A DNA stretch of 64,000 nt, from positions 62,001 through 126,000 of the forward strand of contig NZ_LNCI01000003.1 of assembly GCF_001509585.1 (NCBI RefSeq). Direction: 5' to 3'. The notes beneath the pieces were generated by a model that searched no databases, had not been told where the DNA came from, and saw only the letters and a list, made by a program, of their open reading frames with translations. Positions 45,607 to 54,323 of this stretch are shown piece by piece. The translations under genes and the position numbers were made by a program. The stretch is from Tropicimonas marinistellae. Lineage in GTDB: Bacteria; Pseudomonadota; Alphaproteobacteria; Rhodobacterales; Rhodobacteraceae. The number at the start of each line of letters is the position of its first letter. The stretch's first letter is position 1.

Positions 45607-46094
45607 TCGATGATCATCAGGGGGGCGCCGAATTCCACGGGTGCGCCGTTTTCAACGAGGATGCGTTTCACCGTGCCGGCACGTGGCGCGGGGATCTGGT
45701 TCATCGTCTTCATGGCTTCGACGATGAGGATCGTCTGACCTTCGGAGACCTGATCGCCGACTTGCACGAACGCGGCTGCGCCGGGCTCCGGCGCCATGTA
45801 GATGGTGCCGACCATGGGCGATGTCACCGCGCCGGGCAATTGCGCCGGATCCTCGATCGGTGCGGGTGCCGCTTCGACGGGCGTCGCAGGGACGGGGGCC
45901 GGAGCGGCGGCCACTGGCGCGGGCGCTGCGGCAACCGGCGCGGCCGCGGCCAACTGCCGGGAGACCCGCACGTTCAGGCTGTCCCCCTCGCCGTATTCGC
46001 GCTTGACCTCCAACTCGGTAAGTTCGTTGGCCCGCAGCAGTTCCGCCAGCGCTTCGATGAAGGCGACATCTGCTTCCTGACTCTTCCTGGTCAT
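45603..46094 (-). CDS. accB: Acetyl-CoA carboxylase, biotin carboxyl carrier protein
   Basis: 163 residues: N-terminal helical region, an Ala/Pro-rich flexible linker (about 50-80) and the biotinyl domain with the biotinylated lysine (about residue 129) in [13 protein letters not shown] precedes the ATG. Operon with accC, as usual; aroQ, often upstream, is absent here. Confidence 0.97.
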   Translation of the reverse strand: MTRKSQEADVAFIEALAELLRANELTELEVKREYGEGDSLNVRVSRQLAAAAPVAAAPAPVAAAPAPVPATPVEAAPAPIEDPAQLPGAVTSPMVGTIYMAPEPGAAAFVQVGDQVSEGQTILIVEAMKTMNQIPAPRAGTVKRILVENGAPVEFGAPLMIIE

Positions 46095-46319
46095 CTGGTC
46101 CTAGCCTCTGTTCTTTTAAGTATGTTCCCATGTAGCGGATGGACCGGGGCGATTAAAGAGAGGTTCGCGAATTTGACGGGGCTGGCGGCCGGCTTTTTTC
46201 TGATGCCGGGAGCGTTGAGAGCGGCGAAAATCCGGCGGCGGCGGCGCGGTTCTGGCGCGTGCGGCGACCCGCTTCACGCACCATCGGCCAATTGACGTGG
46301 CGCAATCGGGGTTCGCGGC

Positions 46320-47276
46320 TCACTCATGATCCGCAAGGCGGTGGCGGAGCATTGCCCGTATCGGGACCGCGGCATGGTGTAATCCATTGATCTGAAGACT
46401 TTTCCTGTTTTCTGTTGAGCGGGCGGGGCGCGGTCGGTTGGCGACCTGCCCGACCCAGACCGACCCCAGTACGATCACGGCACCGACCGCCTGCATCGGG
46501 CTCAGCGCCTGGTCCAGCCAGAGCCAGCCGAGGGCGACGGCGGTGACCGGGCTCATCATGCCGAGCATCGAGACGGCCCCGGGCTCGATCCGGGCGACGC
46601 CCCGGAACCACAGCCAGTAGGTCAGCGCCGCACCAATGAGCCCGAGCCAGGCGAGACCGGCGAGATTGGTTGCGGTGAGCGGCGGCAGTGGCGGCTCGAG
46701 CAGGAGCGCGAACGGCAGGAGCAGGAGCCCTCCGGCGGTCAGTTGCCAGGCGGTGAAGCTCAGCGCCGGTACCGGCGGTTGCCACTTGCGGCTGAACACG
46801 GTGCCGGCTGCCATCGATGCCGCCCCGCCGAGCCCCGCGGCGACGCCGATGGGATCGAGGGCGGTATCGGGGCCGAGAAGCAGCAGGGCGACGCCGGAAA
46901 CACCGGCGAGGGCTGCCAGAACCGCCAGCGCGCGGACCGGCGTTCCAAGCACGCCGCGCGCCAGCCCGATGACCATCAGCGCCTGAAGTGCGCCGAGGGT
47001 CGCCGCGACGCCGCCGGGCAGCCGGTAGGCGGCAACGAAGAGCAGCGTCCAGAAGAGGGCGAAGTTCAGCGCGCCGAGCACGAAGACGCGGCCCAGCCAT
47101 GCCCGTGGCGGCAGGCAGCGGGTGAGGGCGAGCAGGAGCAGCCCCGCCGGGAGCGCGCGCAGAACGGCAAGCGAGACGGGATAGCCGGCCGGCAGGGCTT
47201 CGGTGGTGACAAGGTAGGTGCTTCCCCAGATCGCGGGGGCAAGCGCGGTGAGGAGAATGTCGGTTGGGCGGGTCAT
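46320..47276 (-). CDS. EamA/DMT-family transporter
   Basis: 318 residues with about ten membrane helices and two EamA repeats (APAIWGSTYLVTTEALPAGY in the first; AALTYWLWFRGVARIEPGAV in the second). Drug/metabolite exporters of this family often export amino acids or purines. The C-terminal ~40 residues after the last helix are basic, low in family similarity and may be a recent extension. It follows the DUF1127 microgene by 33 nt. Confidence 0.9.
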   Translation of the reverse strand: MTRPTDILLTALAPAIWGSTYLVTTEALPAGYPVSLAVLRALPAGLLLLALTRCLPPRAWLGRVFVLGALNFALFWTLLFVAAYRLPGGVAATLGALQALMVIGLARGVLGTPVRALAVLAALAGVSGVALLLLGPDTALDPIGVAAGLGGAASMAAGTVFSRKWQPPVPALSFTAWQLTAGGLLLLPFALLLEPPLPPLTATNLAGLAWLGLIGAALTYWLWFRGVARIEPGAVSMLGMMSPVTAVALGWLWLDQALSPMQAVGAVIVLGSVWVGQVANRPRPARSTENRKSLQINGLHHAAVPIRAMLRHRLADHE

Positions 47277-47309
47277 ATGGTGGTGTCCTGTTCGTGTCTG
47301 TTCGGGGGC

Positions 47310-47459
47310 TCACCAGAGGTGGCGCGGGAATGCGGGCGCCCGTTCGGGCCATGGGGCGAGGCCGATGTCGCGCATCTGATGCGGAGAGAGGTCGCGTGGT
47401 ATGCGCTGCACGCGACGGCGATGACGGGGTTCGGACGGGCGGAACAACCTGGAGAGCAT
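47310..47459 (-). CDS. DUF1127 microprotein
   Basis: 49 residues, too short for most gene finders: starts ATG at 47459 (MLSRLFRPSEP), rich in arginine, with the DUF1127 core LSPHQMRDIGLAP (residues 24-36), compare the family pattern L-x-x-x-x-L-x-D-I-G-L. The ATG lies 12 nt after the DsbA-like stop codon and the gene precedes the EamA exporter by 33 nt, all on the minus strand. DUF1127 proteins in alphaproteobacteria are small, basic and often stress-controlled, and affect RNA turnover or phosphate and amine metabolism in the few cases studied. Shine-Dalgarno weak (AAAGG). Confidence 0.75.
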   Translation of the reverse strand: MLSRLFRPSEPRHRRRVQRIPRDLSPHQMRDIGLAPWPERAPAFPRHLW

Positions 47460-47470
47460 CGGGGGGCCTT

Positions 47471-48118
47471 TCACATTTGCGGAAGCAGGCGTGCAGCAGA
47501 GCGAAGCTGTGCGCGCAGGTCATGGACGGGGCCGTTTACGAGGCGCGTGCCGGTTTCCCGCACGACCAGCGCGGGGATGGCGCGCACCTGCAGGCGGCGG
47601 GCGTGTTGGCGGTCCGCTTCCACCGCGCGGGCGGTGGCGGGGTCGGCGAAGGCGCGGGCATAGGCGCCAGGCTCAAGCCCGATGTCGCGCGCCGCTTCGG
47701 CGAGCACCTGCGGGTCCGCGACGTTGCGCGCCAGGGCGAGATGGGCGTGCTGGAGGCGGTCGAACATGTCCCAATGCGCCGCCTGGCCGCCGATGCGCTC
47801 GGCGGCCTTGCAGGCGCGCGCGGCGGTCATGCCGTGCGGATAGTCGAACGGCGCGCGGGCCATTGCCGCGATGTCGACCAGCTCCGGCCGGTCGCTGACC
47901 TCTCGGCAGGCCGACCAATGCCCGAGGATCGTTGTGCGCGCCTCCGCCGCACTGCCCCAGCGTTCGGCCATCTCCGCCGGGCTGGCCTGCAGGACAAAGG
48001 TACGGTGGCGGATGTCGAGATCGACTTCCGCAGCCAGTGTCCGCAGCCGCGAGGAGATGTTGAAACACCAGCAGCAGACGACATCATGGAAGAAGTCGAC
48101 GGTCAGGGGCCGGGTCAT
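47471..48118 (-). CDS. DsbA-family (FrnE-like) thiol oxidoreductase
   Basis: 215 residues: thioredoxin fold with an inserted helical domain. Redox motif C15-C-W-C18 in DVVCCWCFN instead of the more usual CPWC, and a cis-proline segment VRAIPALVV near 188-196. No signal peptide, so cytoplasmic, as in FrnE/2-hydroxychromene-isomerase-like members. The ATG at 48118 shares one base with the wrbA-like stop (TGATG), so the two are translationally coupled. Confidence 0.88.
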   Translation of the reverse strand: MTRPLTVDFFHDVVCCWCFNISSRLRTLAAEVDLDIRHRTFVLQASPAEMAERWGSAAEARTTILGHWSACREVSDRPELVDIAAMARAPFDYPHGMTAARACKAAERIGGQAAHWDMFDRLQHAHLALARNVADPQVLAEAARDIGLEPGAYARAFADPATARAVEADRQHARRLQVRAIPALVVRETGTRLVNGPVHDLRAQLRSAARLLPQM

Positions 48119-48741
48119 CACGCGACCTCCCGCGCCGGTTCCGCCGCCGCGAGGCGGGCGGCAAGCCGGGCCACATGCGCGCCCTGGAAGCGCGCGCCGG
48201 CAAGATCCGTCTCGGTTGGCTGGAGCGCGCCATCGGCGCCCGCGATGGTGCCAGCGCCGTAGGGTGCGCCACCGACGATGCCGTCACGCGTGGTCTGGCC
48301 GCCAAAGGTATAGGGCAGACCGGCGATCAGCATGCCGAAATGCTGCAGAGGAATCTGGGTGGAGAGCAGGGTTGCCTCGTGTCCGCCATGCTGCGACCCG
48401 GTGGAGGCGAAGACGGCAGCGACCTTGCCCACGAGTGCGTTTTTCGCCCAGAGCCCACCGGCCTGGTCGAGGAACTGCTTCATCTGCCCGGCCATCATGC
48501 CGAAGCGGGTGGGCGTGCCGAAAATGATGGCGTCATAGGCGGCAAGGTCCGCCGGGGCCGCTTCGGGCGTGTCGTCCGCGACGTAGCCGGCGTTCTGCCG
48601 TACCGGCTCGGGCACGGTCTCGGGGACGCGGCGGAGATCGACGATGGCGCCTGGTACGCTGCGCGCGCCTTCCGCCTCGGCGTGCGCGAGCGCGCGGACA
48701 TGGCCGTAGCTGGAATAGTAGAGAACGAGAATGCGGGGCAT
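48118..48741 (-). CDS. wrbA: NAD(P)H:quinone oxidoreductase, WrbA family
   Basis: 207 residues of flavodoxin-like fold: VLYYSSYGHVRALAHAEAEG at the FMN phosphate site, IIFGTPTRFGMMAGQMKQFLDQ, and FASTGSQHGGHEATL. Two-electron reduction of quinones protects from redox cycling. GGAGGTTTC is 6 nt upstream of the ATG. Heads the wrbA-dsbA-DUF1127-eamA run and follows a LysR gene in the same orientation. Confidence 0.94.
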   Translation of the reverse strand: MPRILVLYYSSYGHVRALAHAEAEGARSVPGAIVDLRRVPETVPEPVRQNAGYVADDTPEAAPADLAAYDAIIFGTPTRFGMMAGQMKQFLDQAGGLWAKNALVGKVAAVFASTGSQHGGHEATLLSTQIPLQHFGMLIAGLPYTFGGQTTRDGIVGGAPYGAGTIAGADGALQPTETDLAGARFQGAHVARLAARLAAAEPAREVA

Positions 48742-48836
48742 GGAGGTTTCTCCGGTTCGGGTTGCGATACCGGGAAAATCGTCGAACCGGCCGGTCTGAA
48801 TAACCGGCGCGTGCGCAAATCATTCTTTACGCGTCG

Positions 48837-49733
48837 TTAGGAATGTGGCTGTCGAAGCGCCACCCGCAGATGTTCCAGGAAGGCCGAGACCTTAGCATCC
48901 ATGCCGAGACGGGAAGCCGTGACGGCGAAGATTTCCGGCGCAGGCAATTCGTATCCGGGAAGAACGCGGACAAGCTCGCCCCTTGCCTCCGGACCGTCCG
49001 AAACGAAATCCGGCAATGTGCCAATCCCTTGTCCCGCGATCAGGAGATCACGCAGGACGAGACTGTTGCCCACCCTGATGGGTGGGTCGAGTTGATGACT
49101 GGTTGTTCCGTCCGGCCCGTCAAGAGACCACCCGGTCAGGTGATCGGCCAGCAGGAAGCCGACGATGCGATGCGCGGACAGATCCTCTGGTTTCTGCGGC
49201 GTGCCGGCGTGTTGCAGATAGTCTGGTGCGGCGAAGATCCTCTGGCGCATGGTGCCGATCCGCCGCGCCACCAGCGAGGAATCCGGCATCGCGGGGCGGA
49301 TCCGTATCGAAACATCGAAGCCACCTTCGACCATGTCCACCACGCGATCGTCCATCGACAGCGTGAACTTGAGGTCAGGATAAGCTTCCAGAAAGGCGGG
49401 CAGGATCGGTGCGATGACCATCTGCCCGAAGGAGCTGGAGGCGTTGACCTTCAGATGGCCGCGGATACGTCCCGACCCTTCGCGGATATGCTCTTCCACT
49501 TGGCCGACCGCATCGAGGATCCCGAGGGCTTCCTCGTAGTAGAGCCGCCCGGCGTCGGTCAGCGACATGGCGCGCGTGGTGCGGGTGAGCAGCGTGCAAC
49601 CGAGGCTTTCCTCCAGCAGCTTGACCTCGCGGCTGAGCAGAGCCGCCGAGACGCCGAGATCCTCCGCAGCCCGCGCGAAGCTGCCGCGTTCGACGATGCG
49701 GCAATAGGCATTCATGACCGAAAGTTTGTCCAT
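48837..49733 (-). CDS. LysR-family transcriptional regulator
   Basis: 298 residues: N-terminal winged helix (SFARAAEDLGVSAALLSREV, about 18-37) and a PBP2-type co-inducer domain. The ATG at 49733 (MDKLSVMNAY) matches the usual LysR start and has GGGAG upstream; an ATG three codons earlier is possible. It is in tandem with, not divergent from, the wrbA operon (95 bp upstream of it), and probably controls those genes: LysR/wrbA pairs responding to quinones are common. Confidence 0.9.
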   Translation of the reverse strand: MDKLSVMNAYCRIVERGSFARAAEDLGVSAALLSREVKLLEESLGCTLLTRTTRAMSLTDAGRLYYEEALGILDAVGQVEEHIREGSGRIRGHLKVNASSSFGQMVIAPILPAFLEAYPDLKFTLSMDDRVVDMVEGGFDVSIRIRPAMPDSSLVARRIGTMRQRIFAAPDYLQHAGTPQKPEDLSAHRIVGFLLADHLTGWSLDGPDGTTSHQLDPPIRVGNSLVLRDLLIAGQGIGTLPDFVSDGPEARGELVRVLPGYELPAPEIFAVTASRLGMDAKVSAFLEHLRVALRQPHS

Positions 49734-49889
49734 GGCTCCCATTACTTGACCGTGGCAGGTGCCTTGTCGACGCTTTTTCCGGCGCCGACACTGGCGCGTC
49801 GTCCGTATTGGACTGTCGCGGTTTGCGTACGGAACAAGAAGAGCGGCGCGTGCGTACCGCCCGCAGGTGCGGCTGCCTCGCCTTTTCGA

Positions 49890-50564
49890 TCAGCCGAGGG
49901 AGCGGCCACGGCCGCGTTTGGCCGAACGGCTGGCGTCGCGGCGGCCGGTGACCTGGGCAATGATGACGAAAGCGGACAGGTAGATCACGCCGATACCGAT
50001 CACCAGTTCTCCGGGCAACGGGCCAGTGTCGGCGCGGTCGATCACCGCGCTCACCGACGTGGCCGGTACCGGATGAATGGTGAGCTTGCCGACATAGGCG
50101 ATCATCTGCACCGAGAGAATCCAGAGGTAGTTGCGGCGGATCCGCCGACCCATCGCCGTCAGAAGGCTCACATGATAGTCGGGGCGCCAGTAATCCTCTG
50201 CCAGAACCTTTTGCCAGTTGTCTTCCATATGCAGGTCGCCGTCGTGCAGCATGGGGGCGTAGAAATGCACCTCCATGTAGCGCGCCCGCGCCCGCCACAC
50301 GTTGAAATAGCGGTAGCGTCGCGATTCCAGCACCATCAGGATCCAGATCAGAACGCCGACCAGCAGGATCGGCAGGGCGGTTGCCTCTGGGCTGGAAAAA
50401 CTGAGCGAGAAGGCGGCGCCGAGCGAGACCACGGACCAGTTCGTCGTCGTGTCGAGCCGGGTGCGCCAGATCGTGCTGCGATAGACCTCGCCACGGTAGA
50501 GATGCGCCAGCGCACCGATTTCCGCCGGGGTGAACTCCCTGCAGGGTTTCGTCTTTTCCGGCAT
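49890..50564 (-). CDS. DUF2270 membrane protein
   Basis: 224 residues: hydrophilic N-terminus with ALAHLYRGEVYRSTIWRTRLD, two adjacent helices (about 45-80), a middle soluble part (WRARARYMEVHFYAPMLHDG, EDYWRPDYHVS), then helices at about 145-165 and 185-205, and an arginine-rich tail. This matches the DUF2270 family of predicted integral membrane proteins of unknown function. GGGAGG precedes the ATG. Confidence 0.85.
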   Translation of the reverse strand: MPEKTKPCREFTPAEIGALAHLYRGEVYRSTIWRTRLDTTTNWSVVSLGAAFSLSFSSPEATALPILLVGVLIWILMVLESRRYRYFNVWRARARYMEVHFYAPMLHDGDLHMEDNWQKVLAEDYWRPDYHVSLLTAMGRRIRRNYLWILSVQMIAYVGKLTIHPVPATSVSAVIDRADTGPLPGELVIGIGVIYLSAFVIIAQVTGRRDASRSAKRGRGRSLG

Positions 50565-50770
50565 GGCCCCTCCCAGGGATCTCCCGTCTGCGCCGCGATG
50601 GCCGGGTGGCGATCGCGCGGCGTTCCTCTTGAGAGCAGCGTACCGCGCGGACCCAGTTGGTGGAACCGCCGGTGGGGACTTCGTTGGGGAATGTGACGAT
50701 GAGGCCGGACCGCTGGCGTCCGGCGGCCGGGGCGGCTAGGTAGGAGGCAAATGCTCCTGGAGACCTTTGC

Positions 50771-52246
50771 ATGACCCAAGCCCCCATTGTCGATATCCGC
50801 GCCACAGACCTCGATGCGCTGAAGGAATTCGCCGGCCGTATCGCCGTTTTCGTGCCGAGCGACGGAAAGCTGGATGTGCCGGTGCGTCGCGTGAACCGTC
50901 TGAGCCGTGGCGCGGTGGCGCGTTTCGTGGAGAGCGAGGCCTTCGCCGGGATGAAACCGGGCGATGCGACGGAGCTTGCCTGGCCGGGCGGCATGGCGGC
51001 GGAGGCGATCCAGATCGTCGTGCTGGACCGGAATGCCGATGCAGGCGCCCTGCGCCGCGCGGGTGCGGCCGTGGGCAAGACGCGCGGCAAGGCCGAGGTG
51101 CTTGCGCTGGCGGGCGGGCGCAAGGGTGCGGAGCAGATTGCGCTGGGGATGAGCCTGGGCGCCTACCGCTTCGAGACTTGCAAGTCCGGCGAGCCGAATA
51201 GCGCCTCGGCTGGTGTAATGGGGATGATGGTAAACGACCCAGAGACGCTGGGCACGGCCATGGCGGATGCCCGGGCGCTGGCCGATGGTGTCTGTTTCAC
51301 CCGCGACCTGGTGAACCTGCCGGCGAATTTGCTGACCACGTCGGAATTTGCCGAGCAACTGGAAGGATTGCGGGAGCTCGGCCTTGAGGTCGAGGTGCTG
51401 GAGGAGGACGCGCTGCGCGAGCTGGGCATGACCATGCTTCTGGGCGTCGGCCAGGGCTCGGAAAGCCCGTCCAAGGTCGCTGTTTTGCAGTGGAATGGCG
51501 GCGGAGAGGAGCCGCCGCTGGCACTTGTGGGCAAGGGCGTGGTCTTCGACACCGGCGGGATCTCGATCAAGCCCGCGGCCGGCATGGAGGACATGACCAT
51601 GGACATGGGCGGCGCGGGCGTGGTGGCCGGCGTCATGCGTGCGGTGGCGGCCCGCAAGGCAAAGGCCAATGTCGTGGGCCTCGTTGGGCTGGTAGAGAAC
51701 ATGCCGGACGGGCGGGCGCAGCGGCCGGGAGACATCGTGACCTCGATGAAGGGGGACACGGTGGAGGTGATCAACACGGATGCCGAGGGGCGGCTCGTTC
51801 TGGGCGACGTGATGTGGTACGCGCAGGAGCGGTTCAAGCCGGCGGGGATGATCGACCTGGCGACGCTGACCGGTGCAATCATCGTGTCGCTGGGACATGA
51901 GAATGCCGGTGTTTTCTCCAATGACGACGGGATCTGCAACGCCTTCCTCAAGGCGGCGGCCGCAGAAGGCGAGGGGGCCTGGCGGATGCCGTTGGGCGAG
52001 AGCTACGCCAAGCTGCTGAAATCCGAAAAGGCGGATGTGAAGAACGTGGGCACCCGTTGGGGTGGCTCGATCACCGCCGCCGAGTTCCTGCGGCGCTTCG
52101 TGAAGGACGGGACGCCGTGGATTCACCTCGACATCGCGGGTGTCGCGCAGCCGGCATCGGCACCGGCTCTGGGGCCGAAGGGCGCGTCGGGCTGGGGCGT
52201 GCTGGCGCTCGACCGGCTGATCCGCGACCGCTACGAGGCCGGATGA
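50771..52246 (+). CDS. pepA: Leucyl aminopeptidase (M17 family)
   Basis: 491 residues. C-terminal catalytic domain with the two-metal site: K255 and D260 (GKGVVFDTGG), D278 (TMDMGG), D337 and E339 within the family signature NTDAEGRL (335-342). All match E. coli PepA positions with a constant offset of 15. GGAG lies 8 nt before the ATG. Cytosolic hexamer releasing N-terminal residues from peptides; some PepA proteins also bind DNA. Followed after 4 nt by holC, a conserved pair. Confidence 0.96.
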   Translation: MTQAPIVDIRATDLDALKEFAGRIAVFVPSDGKLDVPVRRVNRLSRGAVARFVESEAFAGMKPGDATELAWPGGMAAEAIQIVVLDRNADAGALRRAGAAVGKTRGKAEVLALAGGRKGAEQIALGMSLGAYRFETCKSGEPNSASAGVMGMMVNDPETLGTAMADARALADGVCFTRDLVNLPANLLTTSEFAEQLEGLRELGLEVEVLEEDALRELGMTMLLGVGQGSESPSKVAVLQWNGGGEEPPLALVGKGVVFDTGGISIKPAAGMEDMTMDMGGAGVVAGVMRAVAARKAKANVVGLVGLVENMPDGRAQRPGDIVTSMKGDTVEVINTDAEGRLVLGDVMWYAQERFKPAGMIDLATLTGAIIVSLGHENAGVFSNDDGICNAFLKAAAAEGEGAWRMPLGESYAKLLKSEKADVKNVGTRWGGSITAAEFLRRFVKDGTPWIHLDIAGVAQPASAPALGPKGASGWGVLALDRLIRDRYEAG

Positions 52247-52250
52247 GCCC

Positions 52251-52709
52251 ATGGGGCAGGCGCTCTTCTACCACCTGACCCGACATCCTCTGGAGGCCAC
52301 GCTGCCGATGTTGCTGGAGAAATCGCTCCAGCGCGGCTGGCGCGTGGTGGTGCGTGGAACGGACGAGGGGCGTCTGCAATGGCTCGACCAGAAACTCTGG
52401 CTCGGACCGGAGGAAGGCTTCCTGCCGCACGGGCTGGCAGGCGGGCCGCATGATGCGGATCAGCCGGTGCTGCTGACGACGGCTGAGTCGAGCCCGAACG
52501 GCGCGGGTTGCCTGATGGCGATCGACGGCGCGGCGGTTTCCGAGACGGAGGTGGAGGCGCTGGAGCGGGTCTGCATCCTGTTCGACGGGCACGATCAGGC
52601 TGCGGTCCAGCATGCCCGCGGCCAGTGGAAGGCGCTTACTGGCGCCGGGGCGTCGGCGCAGTATTGGTCGGAGGAAAGCGGACGCTGGCAGATGAAGGCC
52701 GAGAGTTGA
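52251..52709 (+). CDS. holC: DNA polymerase III chi subunit
   Basis: 152 residues: N-terminal FYHLTRHPLEATLPMLLEKS, the WLDQKLWLGPEEGFLPHGLAG block and the ILFDGHDQAAVQHARGQWK block are those of HolC. Links the clamp loader to SSB. Begins 4 nt after the pepA stop. Confidence 0.94.
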   Translation: MGQALFYHLTRHPLEATLPMLLEKSLQRGWRVVVRGTDEGRLQWLDQKLWLGPEEGFLPHGLAGGPHDADQPVLLTTAESSPNGAGCLMAIDGAAVSETEVEALERVCILFDGHDQAAVQHARGQWKALTGAGASAQYWSEESGRWQMKAES

Positions 52710-52938
52710 GGTTGTCCCTCCGCGCGTTTTGCGCCCGGGTATCCGCTTTCCGACGTCGGATGATCGGATGATCGGCCGACCGGAGAAAAGCCCAATCAAA
52801 ACAGAACGGCCTTTGTCGAAACCGGGTGGTGGCAGCTCACCTGTCTCGACCTGCCTGTGCCGTGGCGGTAGACTCCGCCCGGAACCCGGCGATGCCAGTC
52901 CTTCAGCGTTCCGGCGCGCCTTCCGTATGTGGGCACCG

Positions 52939-54072
52939 ATGGTCGATTTGCGTCGAAGTTTGATCCTACTCCTGGTCCTGGGTGTCGCGCATCCGGTTGT
53001 GGCCGAGCGCGAAATTCATGTCGTTGCGGTCGGCAACGGGTATCAGACGGAAGATTTCTACGCATTGCCCGTGGCGCGGGTATTGGTGGACCGTCCGGGG
53101 CACGACGTTGGGCTGGTGCTGCTGGATGGTGGCGAATTGCACTGGCAGATCGAGGCAACGGCCGGGACCATCGTCAGCGAAATCGTCCGGAGCGGTCCTG
53201 GCCCGGACGACAGCGAGGTTACTCTGTCTGGAATCCCGATGGTTGGCGTTCATACGCCCGGTCTGCCACTCGTATTCAACCCTTGGGGGCGCGATTTCCG
53301 GCGCATGCTTGATGCACTGGCGGACACGCTGGGAACGGAGCGCATCCACAGCCTCCAGAGTGCGCACAAGGTTCACGAAGATCCGGTGCGGGTCGATCGC
53401 GTCGACGTGACGACGGTCGGACTCGCGCGCGACTACCTTTCGCAACACTTGGGTGACACCGACGACCTTCCGCCGGCTATTCGAAACTGGAATGAAAACG
53501 CCGGTGGGCGTGACTTCACGGTCGATTTCGAAGAGCGTGGGTTCACCCTGACGGAGCCGGCTGGCACGCGGTGGTTTCCGGTGTCACCCCATGTCCCCGA
53601 CATTCTGCTGCCGTCCGTGGGAGTGTACGACCCCGGCTCGCAGATGATCTACGGCACCACATACGGCGCGGAAGGCTACCTCTATTCCGTCGATGTTCAG
53701 AGCGGTGAATGGGATGTCGTGACGAGCCTGGACGAGTACGATTCGGCAGGGTTGCTCTACGATCCAGACAGTCGCGCGCTGATTGCAACCGGTGCGTTCT
53801 CCCGGCCCGGCGAGATCAAGATATTCGGATTGGACGGAAGCCGGTCTTCGGCGTTCGTGCCCACCACGGCCTTTCCCGGTCTGACCGACCTGTTCGATTA
53901 TGGCAACGAGCACGGACCACCCCTGACTCCCCGGGTTTTTAGCGGCGGATGGCTTCTTCTCGAAGCACGCGCCGACGGCGACAGCGTCGATCCGGCCAGT
54001 GGAGCGTATCGTATCTATGCCGTGCAAATCGCGACCGGCGTCGTGCGTCTGCTGCGCTTTCGCAACGACTGA
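52939..54072 (+). CDS. Exported protein of unknown function
   Basis: 377 residues starting at the ATG at 52939 with a signal peptide (MVDLRRSLILLLVLGVAHPVVAER); a second ATG four codons earlier is also possible and neither has a good ribosome site. I do not recognise the family. The N-terminal half (to ~190) reads as a mixed alpha/beta domain beginning REIHVVAVGNGYQTEDFYAL, and the C-terminal half has beta-propeller-like strands (YDPGSQMIYGTTYGAEGYLY, GLLYDPDSRALIATGAF). Acidic overall, no cysteine pairs and no membrane segment after the signal, so probably periplasmic or secreted. It is monocistronic, with terminator hairpins downstream. Confidence 0.75.
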   Translation: MVDLRRSLILLLVLGVAHPVVAEREIHVVAVGNGYQTEDFYALPVARVLVDRPGHDVGLVLLDGGELHWQIEATAGTIVSEIVRSGPGPDDSEVTLSGIPMVGVHTPGLPLVFNPWGRDFRRMLDALADTLGTERIHSLQSAHKVHEDPVRVDRVDVTTVGLARDYLSQHLGDTDDLPPAIRNWNENAGGRDFTVDFEERGFTLTEPAGTRWFPVSPHVPDILLPSVGVYDPGSQMIYGTTYGAEGYLYSVDVQSGEWDVVTSLDEYDSAGLLYDPDSRALIATGAFSRPGEIKIFGLDGSRSSAFVPTTAFPGLTDLFDYGNEHGPPLTPRVFSGGWLLLEARADGDSVDPASGAYRIYAVQIATGVVRLLRFRND

Positions 54073-54179
54073 AGCGGGATTGCCCAGCCTCGAAGACCTA
54101 GGAAATTTGGGGGGGCACAGATTGCGGGCTCCCAGCGACGATCCATCGAACCGCGCCGAATTCTCGTTTCGCGGCGGCG

Positions 54180-54200
54180 CTCTCGCGTCGAACGCGAGAG
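54180..54200. terminator. Hairpin downstream of the unknown exported gene
   Basis: CTCTCGCGT (54180-54188) and ACGCGAGAG (54192-54200) form a perfect 9-bp stem with a CGA loop. No T-run follows, so Rho-independent termination is doubtful; may act with the stronger hairpin 40 nt downstream. Confidence 0.45.
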
Positions 54201-54239
54201 TCCTAGGCCGACCTATGCTCGGAGCAATTCACGGTGAAT

Positions 54240-54263
54240 GTCCGCAGGAGCATTCCTGCGGAC
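54240..54263. terminator. Bidirectional terminator hairpin between convergent genes
   Basis: GTCCGCAGGA (54240-54249) and TCCTGCGGAC (54254-54263) form a perfect 10-bp stem with a GCAT loop, followed on the plus strand by GTTTCC. It lies between the convergent unknown exported gene and the cytochrome gene. Confidence 0.65.
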
Positions 54264-54323
54264 GTTTCCGTTCGGGACACCCTCCGATATCTCGGTGTCC
54301 GGACGGCCTATCTTCGGAAAAAC

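Noticed and set aside
46181-46199. GCTGG-CGG-CCGGC followed by six Ts, terminator-like on the plus strand
   Set aside because: No plus-strand gene ends before it; the adjacent genes are both on the minus strand, and the stem is only 5 bp with a wobble.
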